This document shows, piece after piece, positions 33,090 through 46,509 of a DNA stretch of 64,000 nucleotides; within the stretch, counting starts at the first letter, position 1; the number at the start of each line of letters is the position of its first letter. The stretch is from Candidula unifasciata (taxonomy: Eukaryota; Mollusca; Gastropoda; Stylommatophora; Geomitridae), in assembly GCA_905116865.2 (NCBI GenBank), contig CAJHNH020000212.1, forward strand, positions 130,001 through 194,000, read 5' to 3'. Both the position numbers and the translations under genes were made by a program. A model generated the notes under the pieces. It saw only the letters and a list, made by a program, of their open reading frames with translations, had not been told where the DNA came from and did not search any database.

Positions 33090-33432
33090 CCCAGGGCAAC
33101 TGTTGGCAATGAAAGAGCTGACAGATTGGCAGGTTCTGCATTTGTTGCAGATGGCCGGCCCATGGATCACGCAGACATTGTCAATGCCCTCAGAGAGATC
33201 GGACGTTCCGAGGATTTCGGAATCAACGTGTCCACATCACTGCTAAAAATGCGAGATTTGGGAGTCAAGATCAGCACAGCCAAGCATGAGAAGCACACAA
33301 GATCCACAAAACGTCTTGTCCCCAGCATTGGACTGCCACTATTAGCAGGGCGACGCTGATGAAAATATTGAAAGGGTAATCTGAGCACCTATAGATGTGT
33401 CCGGAGTGCTGTGAAGATAATCCAACTTATAA
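33090..33432 (+). pseudogene. LINE RNase H C-terminus, plus
   Basis: In one frame: TVGNERADRLAGSAFVADG, the diagnostic end of the RNase H domain of many non-LTR elements (G-N-E-R-A-D), continuing through NALREIGRSEDFGI to a stop at 33357. The 3' flank gtccggagtgctgtgaag resembles the ends of the copies at 3075 and 20080. Everything upstream of RNase H is missing. It lies in intron 1 of the silk-like gene, and a (CTGT)n tract follows its 3' end. Confidence 0.75.
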
Positions 33433-33439
33433 CTTAAAA

Positions 33440-33671
<232 letters not shown>

Positions 33672-33680
<9 letters not shown>

Positions 33681-33735
33681 CACTTCTTAACCCTTTAAAA
33701 ATAAAGTTTGTTCGTTCGTTCGTTCGTTCTGCCTG
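33672..33735 (+). repeat. Dispersed retroelement 3' tail
   Basis: gcgtgcccacttcttaaccc then tttaaaaataaagtttg and (TTCG)n. Third member of the AAAATAAAGTTTG tail family, inserted in the CTGT microsatellite. Confidence 0.65.
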
Positions 33736-34305
33736 CCTGCCTGTCAGTCTCTGCCTGCATGCCTGTCTGTCTGCATGTCTGTCTATCTTATGTTTGTCTG
33801 TCTGTCTATCTTCTGACTGTCTGTATGTCTGTGTGTGTCTGTCATTATTTTGTCGGTATATCCGTGTATCCAATCATTTATCGACCCGTTAATCTATCTG
33901 TCTATCTGCCTGTGTCTCTTCTGCATGTATCCCCTAGTCGCTCATCGTGTTATATTTTCCAAGAGTGCAACCTTCACTAAGGAGACGCCACACAGTTGTG
34001 TAGAAGATAGCTCTGTATGTCCGTCTATATATTTACTCACCCACTGTTTCGCCTATATCTTCATGTTCTGTGACTGTTTTAGTTTGTCTGTGTTTTGTCC
34101 AGACTTTCATTCAGTCTGTAAGACAACCCGCCAGAAGCATTCAGACAATTGATGGCATTACTTTATAATTTATACGTGTTATTATTTAATTCACATGATA
34201 ACTTACAATTATCTCATGATAGATAATATGTCTTTATTGCTAGAATACAAAATATCTTATGATTACTGTGTGTGTCTGTGTGTGTGTGTGTGTTTATAAA
34301 CATAA

Positions 34306-34343
<38 letters not shown>

Positions 34344-34496
34344 ATACACATAACTATGTGTGTGTCTTTATTAACATAAATATGTATGTGTGTGTGTAAA
34401 TAATATTTACATAATATAATGCAGATCCCAGAAGGTCGCCGATACCTCTACCCTTTGGGAACAGACATATCTCAGACTTGGCTCAGCCATTCCGTA
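33736..34496. other. Intron 1 spacer with (GT)n
   Basis: Imperfect CTGT/CTAT repeats, then A/T-rich sequence and (GT)n runs at about 34267-34340. No exon-like segment recognised. Confidence 0.5.
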
Positions 34497-34497
34497 A

Positions 34498-34567
<70 letters not shown>
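34497..34567. repeat. (TGTC)n microsatellite
   Basis: About 17 TGTC units, directly followed by the 51-bp repeat. Confidence 0.95.
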
Positions 34568-34571
34568 AGGT

Positions 34572-34798
34572 ATGTTTAACCAGAGACCGGAAGTGAAGCA
34601 ACTATGGCGGGGCTATTCAACCAAGTTTAACCAGGGACCCGAAGTGAAGCAACTATGGCGGGGCTATTCAACCAAGTTTAACCAGGGACCCGAAGTGAAG
34701 CAACTATGGCGGGGCTATTCAACCAAGTTTAACCAGGGACCAGAAGTGAAGCAACTCTGGCGGGGCTGTTTAACCAAGTTTAACCAGGGACCAACATA
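34572..34798. repeat. 51-bp repeat, about 4.5 copies
   Basis: Unit contains gtttaaccagggacccgaag and tgaagcaactatggcggggc. The first copy has agagaccgg in place of gggacccg. Confidence 0.92.
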
Positions 34799-34847
34799 TT
34801 GACAGAGCAGTAGCACAGACATAACATTATTACAATATAATTAGTAA

Positions 34848-34925
34848 GGATCTGCGGGCCACTTGCTAGGCCTCCGTCAGTCAAATTTGACCCGCGGGCA
34901 TCCAGTTGATTAGCCCTGGTCTAGA
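34848..34925 (-). mobile_element. Possible hAT-like terminus
   Basis: On the minus strand: agggctaatcaactggatgc then ccgcgggtcaaatttgac and ggcccgcagatc. GGCCCGCAG/CCCGCGGG pairs near an end are common in hAT-superfamily elements. No paired end or target-site duplication was found. Confidence 0.3.
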
Positions 34926-34930
34926 GACTA

Positions 34931-36642
34931 CGCTGCTGCGGCTCCAGGAGAACATAGATAAAGTCCATACAAACATATTCCCTGTGTGGTCTCCAGGAGA
35001 ACATGAAGTCCATACAAACATATTCCCTGTGTGGGCTCCAGGAGAACATAGATGAAGTCCATACAAACATATTCCCTGTGTAAGCTCCAGGAGAACATAG
35101 ATAAAGTCCATACAAACATATTCCCTGTGTGGTCTCCAGGAGAACATGAAGTCCATACAAACATATTCCCTGTGTGGGCTCCAGGAGAACATGAAGTCCA
35201 TACAAACATATTCCCTGTGTGGGCTCCAGGAGAACATGAAGTCCATACAAACATATTCCCTGTGTGGTCTCCAGGAGAACATGAAGTCCATACAAACATA
35301 TTCCCTGTGTGGGCTCCAGGAGAACATAGATAAAGTCCATACAAACATATTCCCTGTGTGGGCTCCAGGAGAACATAGAGAAGGTCCATACAAACATATT
35401 CCCTGTGTGGGCTCCAGGAGAACATAGATAAGGTCCATACAAACATATTCCCTGTGTAAGCTCCAGGAGAACATAGAGAAGGTCCATACAAACATATTCC
35501 CTGTGTGGGCTCCAGGAGAACATAGATAAAGTCCATACAAACATATTCCCTGTGTGGTCTCCAGGAGAACATGAAGTCCATACAAACATATTCCCTGTGT
35601 GGTCTCTAGGAGAACATAGATAAAGTCCATACAAACATATTCCCTGTGTGGCCTCCAGGAGAACATGAAGTCCATACAAACATATTCCCTGTGTGGGCTC
35701 CAGGAGAACATGAAGTCCATACAAACATATTCCCTGTGTGGGCTCCAGGAGAACATGAAGTCCATACAAACATATTCCCTGTGTGGTCTCTAGGAGAACA
35801 TAAATGAAGTCCATACAAACATATTCCCTGTGTGGGCTCCAGGAGATGAAGTCCATACAAACATATTCCCTGTGTGGTCTCCAGGAGAACATTAAGTCCA
35901 TACAAACAAATTCTCTGTGTGGTCTCTAGGAGAACATGAAGTCCATACAAACATATTCCCTTTGTGGGCTCCAGGAGAACATAGATAAAGTATATACAAA
36001 CATATTCCCTGTGTGGTCTCCAGGAGAACATGAAGTCCATACAAACATATTCCCTGTGTGGGCTCCAGGAGATGAAGTCCATACAAACATATTCCCTGTG
36101 TGGTCTCCAGGAGAACATTAAGTCCATACAAACAAATTCTCTGTGTGGTCTCCAGGAGAACATGAAGTCCATACAAACATATTCCCTGTGTGGTCTCCAA
36201 GAGAACATAGATAAAGTCCATACAAACATATTCCCCGTGTGGGCTCCAGGAGAACATAAATGAAGTCCATACAAACATATTCCCTGTGTGGTCTCCAGGA
36301 GAACATGAAGTCCATACAAACATATTCCCTGTGTGGGCTCCAGGAGATGAAGTCCATACAAACAAATTCCCTTTGTGGGCTCCAGGAGAACATAGATAAA
36401 GTATATACAAACATATTTCCTGTGTGGGCTCTAGGAGATGAAGTCCATACAAACATATTCCCTGTGTGGTCTCCAGGAGAACATAAATGAAGTCCATACA
36501 AACATATTCCCTGTGTGGTCTCCAGGAGAACATGAAGTCCATACAAACATATTCCCTGTGTGGTCTCCAGGAGAACATGAAGTCCATACAAACATATTCC
36601 CTGTGTGGGCTCCAGGAGAACATAGATGAAGTCCATACAAAC
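34931..36642. repeat. 45/49-bp minisatellite, about 36 copies
   Basis: Unit contains gtccatacaaacatattccc and tgtgtgggctccaggagaac. Copies differ by agat insertion (aacatagataaag versus aacatgaag) and by a short form (aggagatgaag), so three lengths of about 40, 45 and 49 intermix. The length changes shift frames between copies. The long DFMFSWSPHREYVCM-type frames are artefacts. The array runs into the corrupted block at 36643. Confidence 0.95.
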
Positions 36643-39600
36643 GAAGTTAAAAAAACCTATTCCCCTGGGCCCCCAGGAGAAATGAAGAAAAAAAAATTTC
36701 CTTTGTGGTTTAAAAAAAAAATAAAAATCCCTAAAACAATTTGTTTACCAGGCGGACCCTTCTTGGTTTTCCCGGGAAAAAGGGGCCCGGGGGAAAAAAG
36801 ACCACTGCCCCTGGGAATCAAGCCAAAGGGCCCTAAAAAGGGCCCGGGCCCCAAAAAAAATTGTGGGGGTTTTTTTCAAATTCCCCCGGAAGGGGCCAAA
36901 CCCGTCCCCGGAAAAGGCCCAAAGGAAATAACGGGGCCCCCCGTACAAAAAAAGCCGAAACGGGGAAAACCCCAAAGTGTACACAAAAAACAAATCCCGA
37001 AAACAAGGGAAGGTTTTTTTCCCGAAATCGACAAAAATGGTCCCCAAAGCTTTGAGGAAAAAACTGGGGGCCCCATATCTTAAATTTTGAAAAAAATGAC
37101 AGTCAGTTTTGAAATTTTTGAAAAATTATAAACAAAAAGTTTTATGTACAGGCAAAAGAAAATCCCAATTTTAGCAAAAAAAGAACATAAAATTTTTTTT
37201 TCCCAAATCTGGTTTTTACCGGGCCCGAAAATGGTCACTCAAACAAAACCCCTAAAAAAAATTTTTTTAAAACCCCGGGAAAAGAAAAATGTCTGAGAAA
37301 AAGCCCTTAAAAAAGTGACCATAAGAAATAAATTTAAAAATGAGAAAACGGGAAGAGGAAAAAAATCGGTTTTCAAAAAACCAAAATTTTGGGGTTTAAA
37401 ATACAAGAAAAAAGCAAGTGAAAAAAGGGTTTTTTTCCCCCCTTTGAAGAAAAGCCCCTTTGACACCATACCAAAAACAAAGCATACATGGGAAAAAGGA
37501 AAAAGGAAAAGAGAGCCCCGGGGGTAAAAAACCCAAAAACAAAAATGGGAAAATAACATCGAGAAAAAAATACAACGCAAAAAAATTTTTCCCCCAAAAG
37601 GTTCCCAGGCCAAAAAACCCCAAAAGGAAAACTAGGGAAACCCGAACCCCTTTTAAATTCCCCCCTCACACCCAAAAGCGGTTAAAAAAAAGGAAGGAAA
37701 TAAAAAAGAAAAAAAGAAAGAAAGGGAAAATTTTGGGCTTTTTTGAAATTTAAAAAAATAAAATTTTTTAGGGGAAATTTTGGGCATTAAACATACAATT
37801 TTTTAAAACAAGGTCAAAAAAATTTTTTAAAGGGCCCGACCCCTTAGTCACATTCCCGCCAACTTAAATCAAGGGGGAGCTTCCCTAAAAAAAGTTTTTA
37901 AATTTTTGATTTTTTTTTTTTTTGTAATTTTTTTTTACAGCGTTTTTAAAGGGCCTTATCAAAATTAAAATTTTTTTTTTTTCCTGGCCTTTTGGAAAAT
38001 AAATATTTAAATATATATATTTTGTGTGGGGGTGTGGGGGGGTGTGTTTTGGGTGTTTGTGTGGTTGGGGGGTGTGGGGGTGGGTGTGGGGGGTGTGGTT
38101 TTTAAAGTGTTAAAATATTTTCCCCCCCCTCCCTGGTTTTGTAATTTAAAAATTTTCTTTTTAAACCGGGAAAAGGGATTTTTTTAAAACTTATAAAAAG
38201 AAGGGGGATAGGGGGCTGCCGGGGTAGGGGGAACCAAGGGGGTTCCCCGGTCGACTCCCCCCACTCAACCTTTTAGGGGAAAAACCCGAAAAACTTTACT
38301 TTCCCGTCCCTTTGGAAAAGGAACCCCCTGTGGGGTCCCCCTGTTTTTGGGGGTTTTTAAAAGGGGCCCCATTTGGGGATTAGGAGGGGGGGGGGGGCCC
38401 CCAAAAATAGCCCCCTTTTTCCTTCCTAACCAAAAAATAAAAACAAAGGGGGAAATATTAAGGGGGGGGGGGGGGGGGGGGGGGGGGCCCCACCCCCGAG
38501 AGGTAAAAAAAGCCCCCCAGTGGGGGGTATAAAAACCCAAAAAACAAAGAGACTGTAAAAAACCTTTATGTCCCCCCAACCCCCCCCCCCAAAATCGGAA
38601 AAAAATCTGGAAGAAAAGAAAATAAAACCTTTCCAAAAATGGACAAAAACCCAAAAGCGGGAAAGAGAAAAAGAAATTTTGGGCCCCTTTCTTTCTTTAA
38701 GAATGCGGGAAACCCCGGGGGGGCCTTTTTGGGAAAAAATTAAACCCCGTGCCTTGGGGGTGGGGCCCCTTCCTAATGGATTTTCCCAAAAAAGCCCTTT
38801 TTAAAAGAAAAACACACCCAAGAAAAGGGCCATGCCAAAGGGGGGGGGGGGGGGGTGGGGGGGAAAAAACCTTTTCACCCCCTCCCTGCCAAAAACCCCC
38901 TTCCCCCCCCCCCCCCCCCCCTGGTTTGAAAGAAAAATTTTTCACCCCCTCCCTGCAAAAACCCCCCTCCCCCCCCACCCCCCCCCACTGGGAATTTGGA
39001 AAAACCCATCAGTCCCCCCCCGCAGGCACTCCCCTTCCCCAATTTCCAAAAAAAGGTGATGGAAAAAATATCAAACCATCCCCCGCGAACCCTCAAAAAC
39101 CGGCCCCGGCCCCCCCTTGGGGGAATGAAAAAACCCATCCCCATTCCCCAGGCCCCTTTAACCCCCGCCCCAAACCCCTTGGGGAGATGGAAGCCTTGGG
39201 GCATTTAAACGGGCCCCCTTTTAAAGAAACCCGAAAAAAAACTATTTTTTTTAACCCATTTTTTCCCGGGAGGAATAAAACCCGGGCCCCCCTTTTCCCT
39301 TCCCCCCGGGAAAAAACAGTTAAAAAAGGGAAAAACCTTTGGGTTTTTTTAAATTCCCCCCCTTTTCCCCTTTTTTTGGGCGGAAAAATTTTTTTTTGTT
39401 TTATGAAAACCCCTTTCCCCCGGCTTTTTTGCCCCCGGGGCCCCCCCATAAAGCCTGGGCCCCCTTGGGGGGGGGGGGGGGGGCCTTTTTTCCGCACGGT
39501 TTTCTTTTGGGGCCCTCTTCCCCGGTGAAATTCCCCCCCATCCACCTGGGGGCACTTTGGGGGGTTTTTTTCGCTTTTTTTGAAAGGCCCCGGGGGGGGT

Positions 39601-42600
39601 AGAAAATCCCCCCGTCCCAAAGGGGGGAGTTCCCTAAAAGTTTTTGAAAAAAAAAATTCAAATATAAGGGGTTCCTTCCCCCCGTGGGAAAGCCGTTTTT
39701 TTTATTTTTTGGGAAACCCCCCCACCGTAGCTTTTTGCCCCGGGGGCCCCCCCGGGAAAATTTGGCCGGGGGTATAGATTTTTGGCCCCCAAATCCTAGA
39801 TATTTCCCAAAAGCCCCCAAAGGGGGTTTTTTCCCGGGGTCCTTTCCCCCGCAACTTCCCCTTAAACCCCATGGTTGGGACTTTTTTTGTTCCCCCCCCG
39901 GGGTTTTTTTCGCTTTTTTTTATGTTTCCCAGTGGGGTAAAAACGACCCCCACCTGGCCCCCACCTAAAAGGGAATAAAACCCTGGAATCCCCTGTTTTG
40001 GGGCTTTTTTTTTTTTAGGGCGAAAAATGGGCCCCGGCCCCGGTTTTTTCCCCCCCTTTTTTCCCCCCCCCCCTCCCGGGTTCCCCGCAAACATATTCTT
40101 GGGGGGTTTTGAAAATATAAAATTCCCAAATTTTTCAATTTAAAAAAAAAAATCCCCCTAGACGTCCCCAAAATGGGGGGGGGGGAATCGATGAAAAAGT
40201 TTTTTTTTTCTGGGGCACCCAAAGGAAAATTAATTTTTTTTTTCTTTGGGGGACCAAAAGATAGTTTTTTTCCCCCTTCCCGGGGGGATCGATGATAGTT
40301 TCCCCCCCCGGGGGGATCCCCATTTATATTTTTCCTTGGGGGGGCATCCTTTTGATTTGGGTTTTTTTTTCTGGGGCAATTTTATTTATAATTTTCCCCT
40401 TTTGGGGCCAAACTAGGGGGTTTTTTTTTCCCTTTTTGGGGCCAAACCCATGAAAAAGGGGTTTCCCTTTCCCCCGGGGTCTTGGATATTTTTCCCCCTT
40501 TTGGGGGCCCCCCTTTATAGGTTTTTTCCTTCTGGGGGGATCCCATGATAGTTTTTCCCTTTTGGGGGCCTCTATGATAGTTTTCCCCTTTTGGGGGAAA
40601 ACCTATGAAGGTTTTTTCCCTTTTTGGGGGGTCGATGACCCGTTTTTCCTTCCCGGGGGTCGATGGGTTTTTTTTCCCTTTCCCCGGGCCTCTTAAAAGA
40701 TTTGTTTTTCCCTTTTTGGGGGCCCCCGAAAGGGCGTTTTTTTTCTTCCCCGGGCTGATGAAAAGTTTTTTTTTTCCTTTTGGGGCCAAAAAGGGTGGAA
40801 AAATTTTTTCCTTTCCCGGGGGTCGATGAATTTGCTTTTTCCCCTTCCCGGGGGGATAAGATATTTTTTTTCCTTTTTTTGGGAAAAACGGGAAAAATAG
40901 TTTTCTTGTGGGGGGGAAACGATGATTTTTTTTTGGGGGTTTTCCCCTTTTGGGGGGTCGAAAGAAAAAGTTTTTTCCTTTTGGGGGCCCCTCGATTTAA
41001 AAAAGTTTTTTCCCCTTTTGGGGGGATCTAAAGATAGTTTTTTCCCTTTTTTGGGCCCCTCAAATTACAGTTTTCTTCTGGGGCCCCCTATAAAATTTTT
41101 TTTCCTTCCCGGGGATCATGAAGTTTTTTTTTCCCGGGGCCCCCCCGTGGGGAGTTTTTTCCCCCCTTTTTTGGGGCATCTATGGGTATTTTTTCCCTTT
41201 TGGGGGCCCAAAACGGAAAGGGGTAATTTCCCTTTTGGGGGGGAAAATTGGGGGATAGTTTCCCCTTTTGGGGCAATCATTTTAGGGTTTTTTTTCGGGG
41301 GGATCCCCAAATATTTTTTTCCCTTCCCGGGGCAATCTTTTGAAAAGGTTTTCCTTTCCCAGGGCCCCGATGGGTAGTTTTTTTTTCCCCAGGGCTCGAT
41401 GGGCAGTTTTCCCCCTTTTGGGGCAAAAAGCCCGAAAAAAACCAAAAAGACAACCCCCAAAATTGGGGCAAAAGTTTTAAAAAAATCCCTAAAACCCCTT
41501 TCAAGTTGGGAAAAGGGGGGCGGGATTTTTTTACCCACCCACCCTAAGTTTTCCCCAAATGGGGGAAAAAACCCTTTCCACAAAAAAAACATAAATTTTC
41601 CCTTTATGTTTTCCCTTCTGGTCCCCACAAAATTCCCGGGGTCTTCGCCGGGTGGTTTACGGAGCCTTTTTGGTTGGGATTATTTTGGGGATTTCCCCAT
41701 ATATACGAGACTTTTTAAAAAGGGGAAAATGGGGGCGCCCCAACGAAGATACCCGGATCCCGGAAATGGGAACCCCGAAAAATTTGGGCCCCTTTCCCTG
41801 ACCAACTAGAGTGCGGGGCCCCCATGGGGGCCCCGCCACACAAAGGAATTTCCCAAAAACATTTTTCTAGTTTTCCCCCAAACCCCGGGGTATTACTTTT
41901 AAAAAATGGAAAAGGTTTTATTTTTTTTTCCCCCCCTTTTTCTTTAAAACCCGGGTTTTAAAAACTCCCCCAATAATTAAAGGGGGGTTTTAATCTCCTC
42001 AGGACAAAAGGTTTTTAACCCCCAATATAAAAAAGGTTTTTCCCCCCCCTCACTATATAAAAAATTTTTTTTAAACTTTTTCCCGGTGGGGAAAAGTTTT
42101 TTAATTTTTTTTTCATGAAAAGGTTTTTTTTACAAAGATCGCTTTTTTTATTTTTCGACCGCTAAATTTTACAGACCCCTTTTGAGGGGGGGGGTTTCGG
42201 GGTTTAAAAGTCCCCCCTGACCCCAAAAAACGTCAAACCCGTTTTTTATTTTTAAAAGAAAATTTAACCCGTTTTTTTTTAGTTTTTTCTTTTCACGAAT
42301 TTTTTTTTGCCTGGGTTTTGGGAAAAAATTATCCCGTTTAAATTTTTTTGCCCCGGGATTAAAGGTTTTTAATGTCATGGTTTTCTCTCTGACGTCCCAA
42401 AGGCCCCATGACGAGGAAAAAACGGGGGGGACAAACCAAACCCGTTAAGAAAAGGGGTTCCCCGTTTCCCCCCAGTTTTTTTTGGGCCCTTTTTCATTTT
42501 TTAGCCAAAGCTAAAAAGGGATGGGGGGGGAAAAAACAATTTGTACATTTTTTTGGGCCTTTTTAAAACCTTTCCCCGTTTAAAGGTTCCCCCCCCGGTT

Positions 42601-45600
42601 TTGGGGATCCCCCAAATTTAGATGGAAAAATTTTTTTTGCCTCGGTTTTTTAAAAAAGGTTCCCCAAAAAAGAGGACCAATAAAAGGGAGAAAATAATTT
42701 GGCGGGGATGCTTTTACCAAACAAACCTTTCGAAGCCCCCCATTTATCCGGGAAAACCTTTTGGTTAAAAAACAGGGGAAAATTTTTTTCCGTTTTTTGA
42801 AATTTTTCTTCTATAAAGTCAAAGGCCCCCCCCAAACCCTTTTAAAAACCCCACCCCTTTGGGCCTTTTATCCTTGGGGCCTCATCCATTTAACCCCCCA
42901 CCCATTGGGCCTCCCTCCTTGACCCCCATCCCCCCCCTTTTACCCCCATTTCCCTTGAAACCCCATCCCCTTGAAAACCTTTAAAAGAACTAGGAAAAAA
43001 AAACATTTTTTATGTTTCCCAACCATTGCCCCTTTTTTTTGAGATCCAACACGTTCCCCCCAAAACCCCGGGCCCCGCCCCCCCCCCCCGATGGTTTCCC
43101 CCCCCGGGGGACCCCAAAACCCCGTGGGTCCCGGGGAACGGAGATGTCCCCCCCAAAAAAAACGAGGCTGGGGACAAAGGGGGGTTTTCCCCGATGGGGT
43201 TTCCCCTTTTTGGGGGAAAAAAAGCCTGGGGGTCCCGGGGAAAGGGGGATGTTTCCCCCCTTTCAAAAAAAAGAATTCTGTACAAAAGGGCCTTTTTTCC
43301 CAGTGGGTTTTTCCCCCCCCCTTGGGGGGAAAAAAAAGCCCCCGTGGGGGCCCCGGGGGCGGAGTGTTCCCCCCCCAAAAAAAACGAGTCCCCCCTTTTC
43401 AATGGGCTTTTCCCCCGACCGGGTTTTCCCCCTTGGGGGGCCAAAATTTTTTGGGGGCCCCCGGTTTTTTTTTTAAAGGGGGATGGGGCCCCCCAACAAA
43501 AACGAGGCTGTAAAAATGGGCCCCGTCCCCAGATGGGTTCCCCCCCCCCCTTGGGGGGACAAACCCCCGGGGGGGGCCAAAGGGGGCGGGGGAAAAGTCC
43601 CCTTTCAAAAAAGAGGGGTGTGGCCCCAAATTTTCCCCATTAATAAATCGAAAAGAAATTTTTAAATTTCCCGAAAAAACAAAAACTTCCCCCCAAAAAA
43701 ATGGTGGCCCCGGGTTGGAAAAAAGGGGACAAAAAAATCGCACTTATGCCCTTTTTTGAAAGCGGGGAAAAACAAAGACCCTCACCCCCCTGGGAGAAAA
43801 AGGGGGCGAACTAAAAGACAAACGTTTAAATTTTTTTTCCCAAAACCCTTTGCCCCGAAATTTCGGGCCCCCTTTTTCAGGGGAGTTGGGGTTTAAGAAA
43901 ATGAAAAAATCACCCGCACTCTGGGGGATTCCCCCTTTTTTCTTGTTCCCAAAGGACCTTTTTTAAACATTGCCCCCCCCGTCATGTATCCCAAATTTTC
44001 ACCGGGGGTGGCAAAACCCCGCCCCAAACTTGGGGCCCCGTCCCGTTTTTAAAATTTCCCCCCTGAAACCCCCGGTGGCCCCATTCCCCCCTTTTCCAGG
44101 CCATAATCTTTTCCTGAGATTTTCCCCCCCAAAAATGGAAGGTTAAAATGGTTTTATTTACTCAGTTAAAAAAAACAGCAAAAGTGCACTTTTTGGGGAA
44201 AAAAAATTTGGGAAAACCCGTTTCCCCAATTTCCAACATTGAATTTTTACCGGGGGTTTGGGTTTCCCCGAAGGCCGGGGGGGTTTTTTGAATTTTTTTT
44301 TTAAAAGGTCATTTTTTTTGGCCTTTTTAGACAGGGGGGTACGAGAAAAACTTTACCGTTTGGAAAGAGATAAGGCCTTTTTATCGTGTTAAAAAATGCC
44401 GAAAGAAAAAAATCAAAAAAATAAAATTTTTATTTTAACCCCCAAATTTTCGGGACGGAAAAACCCCTATATTTCAATAAAAGGAAAACAAAATTAAAAA
44501 TTTGTTCCCGAGTTTTTTCCCGAAAAGTGGGCCCTGGAAAGCCCAAAAAGTCGTAACCCCCCCCTTGGGGAAAAATTCCTAGGCAACATTCCCCAAAAAA
44601 AGCCCAAATTAAAGGAAAATGTTTAGGGGCTGCTCACGGCCCTGAACGAAGGGCCCCCTTTTCCCTTTCTTCAGCAAAAAACCCCCCGGGGCCCCAAAAA
44701 AAAATTTTAAAAAAAGCAGGGAAAATCCAAAAAACCCCTTAGAGGAAACGTCGGGGGACTTTTAAGTTCCCCCCTTTTTTAAAATTTTTTTAAAAAGTGG
44801 GGTTGGCCCCCTTCGGGTTCAAAATTTTTACGTTTCTTTGGGGGATTGTAAGTAGCCTTTTTTTTTATATATGTTTTCTTGGTTTATTGTAAAATCCGGA
44901 AATTTTTTCCCCCTAATTTTTTTAAATGTGGAATTTTTCCCCTTTTTCCCCTTACAAATTTTAAATTTCTTGTGAAAATTTTCCCCTTCCCCCTTTTAAA
45001 AATAAAATTTTACTCGTTTATTGTCCCCCCCTTCCCCTTCACATATAAAGTTTTTGTTTATTTTCCCCCCCCCCCCTTTTTTGCTTTTCCTAAAATTTTT
45101 TACTTTGTGGGTTTTCCCCCCCCCTTCCCCCTTCACATAATTTTAAAATTTTTTGATTTGGGCCAAAATTCCCCCTTTTTAAAAATATATGTACCTTTGG
45201 GGGATTGCCCCCCTTTTTGGGTTTACAATAAAATTTTTTTACTTTTTTTGATTGCCATTTTGCTTTTACATATTGGGACTTTGGTTGGGAAAATTTTAAG
45301 GGACTTTTTTTAAAAATAAAGGACTTGGGGGATTTTTAAAATCGCTTTTTTTTAAAATGTTTTAATTTTTTGATGTAAAAAATCTTTTTTCCCCTAAAAA
45401 GTACCTTTTTGACCCGTTAAAAGGGGCGCCCTTTTTTTTTTAAAAAAATGTCTTGGGGGAAATGTAATCCTTTTTTTTTAAAAATTGTACTTGTTTGGGG
45501 CTGGAAATCGCTTTTTTTTTATTAAAGTAAAAAGTTGTGACTGTTTTCGCCTTTTTCCCCTAAAATTAAAAATTTTTTGGAAATTTTTTGTCGCCTTTTT

Positions 45601-45641
45601 TCCCCTATATGTTAAATTTTTGACTGGGGAAAAATCCCCTT
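36643..45641. other. Corrupted, homopolymer-smeared sequence (likely assembly artefact)
   Basis: Nine kilobases made of runs of A, C, G and T with few alternating dinucleotides, unlike any flank. It starts abruptly inside the 45/49-bp array: cctattcccctgggcccccaggagaaatgaag-type text at 36655-36690 is a smeared copy of that unit. At 37462-37475 it keeps gacaccataccaaa, identical to 47427-47440. The neighbourhood (37400-37600 versus 47365-47545) aligns piece by piece with the intact LINE end, with intervening bases replaced by neighbours (ataacatcgagaaa versus ataacattagagaaa). Hidden tandem periodicities remain, about 30 bp at 40500-40700 and about 115 bp at 43150-43520. It ends abruptly at the clean 20-bp array. 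All frames here should be ignored. Real exons may be hidden inside. Confidence 0.85.
37396..37600 (+). pseudogene. Smeared copy of the LINE 3' end seen at 47300-47695
   Basis: Order-preserving short matches to 47355-47545: gaagaaa, gacaccataccaaa, gcatac, ccaaaaac and ataacat. The intervening bases are stretched into homopolymers. It shows that the corrupted block holds ordinary intronic repeats read badly. Confidence 0.6.
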
Positions 45642-46392
45642 TATTGACACATGGAGCCACTCATTGACACATGGAGCCACTCATTGACACATGGAGCCAC
45701 ACATGGAGCCACTCATTGACACATGGAGCCACTCATTGACACATGGAGCCACTCATTGACACATGGAGCCACTCATTGACACATGGAGCCACTCATTGAC
45801 ACATGGAGCCACTCATTGACACATGGAGCCACTCATTGACACATGGAGCCACTCATTGACACATGGAGCCACTCATTGACACATGGAGCCACTCATTGAC
45901 ACATGGAGCCACTCACTGACACATGGAGCCATACGTTGAGGCACACACTGACACATGGAGCCACTCATTGACACATGGAGCCACACATTGACACATGGAG
46001 CCACTCATTGACACGTGGAGCCATACGTTGAGCCACACACTGACACATGGAGCCACACACTGACACATGAAAGCCATTCATTGACACATGGAGCTATACG
46101 TTGAGGCACACATTCACACATGAAGCCACTCATTGACACATGGAGCCATACATTGAGGCACACATTGACACATAGAGCCACTCATTGACACATGAAGCCA
46201 CACATTGACACTTTGAACCACTCATTGACACGTGGAGCCACACACTTACACATGGAGCCACACACTGACACATGGAGCCACTCATTGACACATGGAGCCA
46301 TACGTTGAGGCACACATTGACACATGGAGCCACACATTAGCACATGGAGCCACACACTGACACACGGAGCCACTCATTCACACATGGAGTTA
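45642..46392. repeat. 20-bp minisatellite in intron 1, about 37 copies
   Basis: Unit acatggagccactcattgac. It is uniform to about 45910, then mixed with variants (cacacattg, atacgttgaggcac, gtggagcc). Confidence 0.95.
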
Positions 46393-46509
46393 TACACTCA
46401 CTGAGTCACACGCTCAGTCACACAGTAAGGGTCACTTTGTCGTCAGTTATGATGCTGATGGTGATGATGATGATGATGATGAAGATTGATGAATACCTTA
46501 AATGCAACA

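Noticed and set aside
34881..36640. Minus-strand frames with DFMFSWSPHREYVCM text
   Set aside because: Products of the 45/49-bp array, with frame changes at each length variant.
36487..45313. Pro/Lys/Phe-rich frames in the 9 kb homopolymer region
   Set aside because: The underlying sequence is unreliable, so translations are meaningless.
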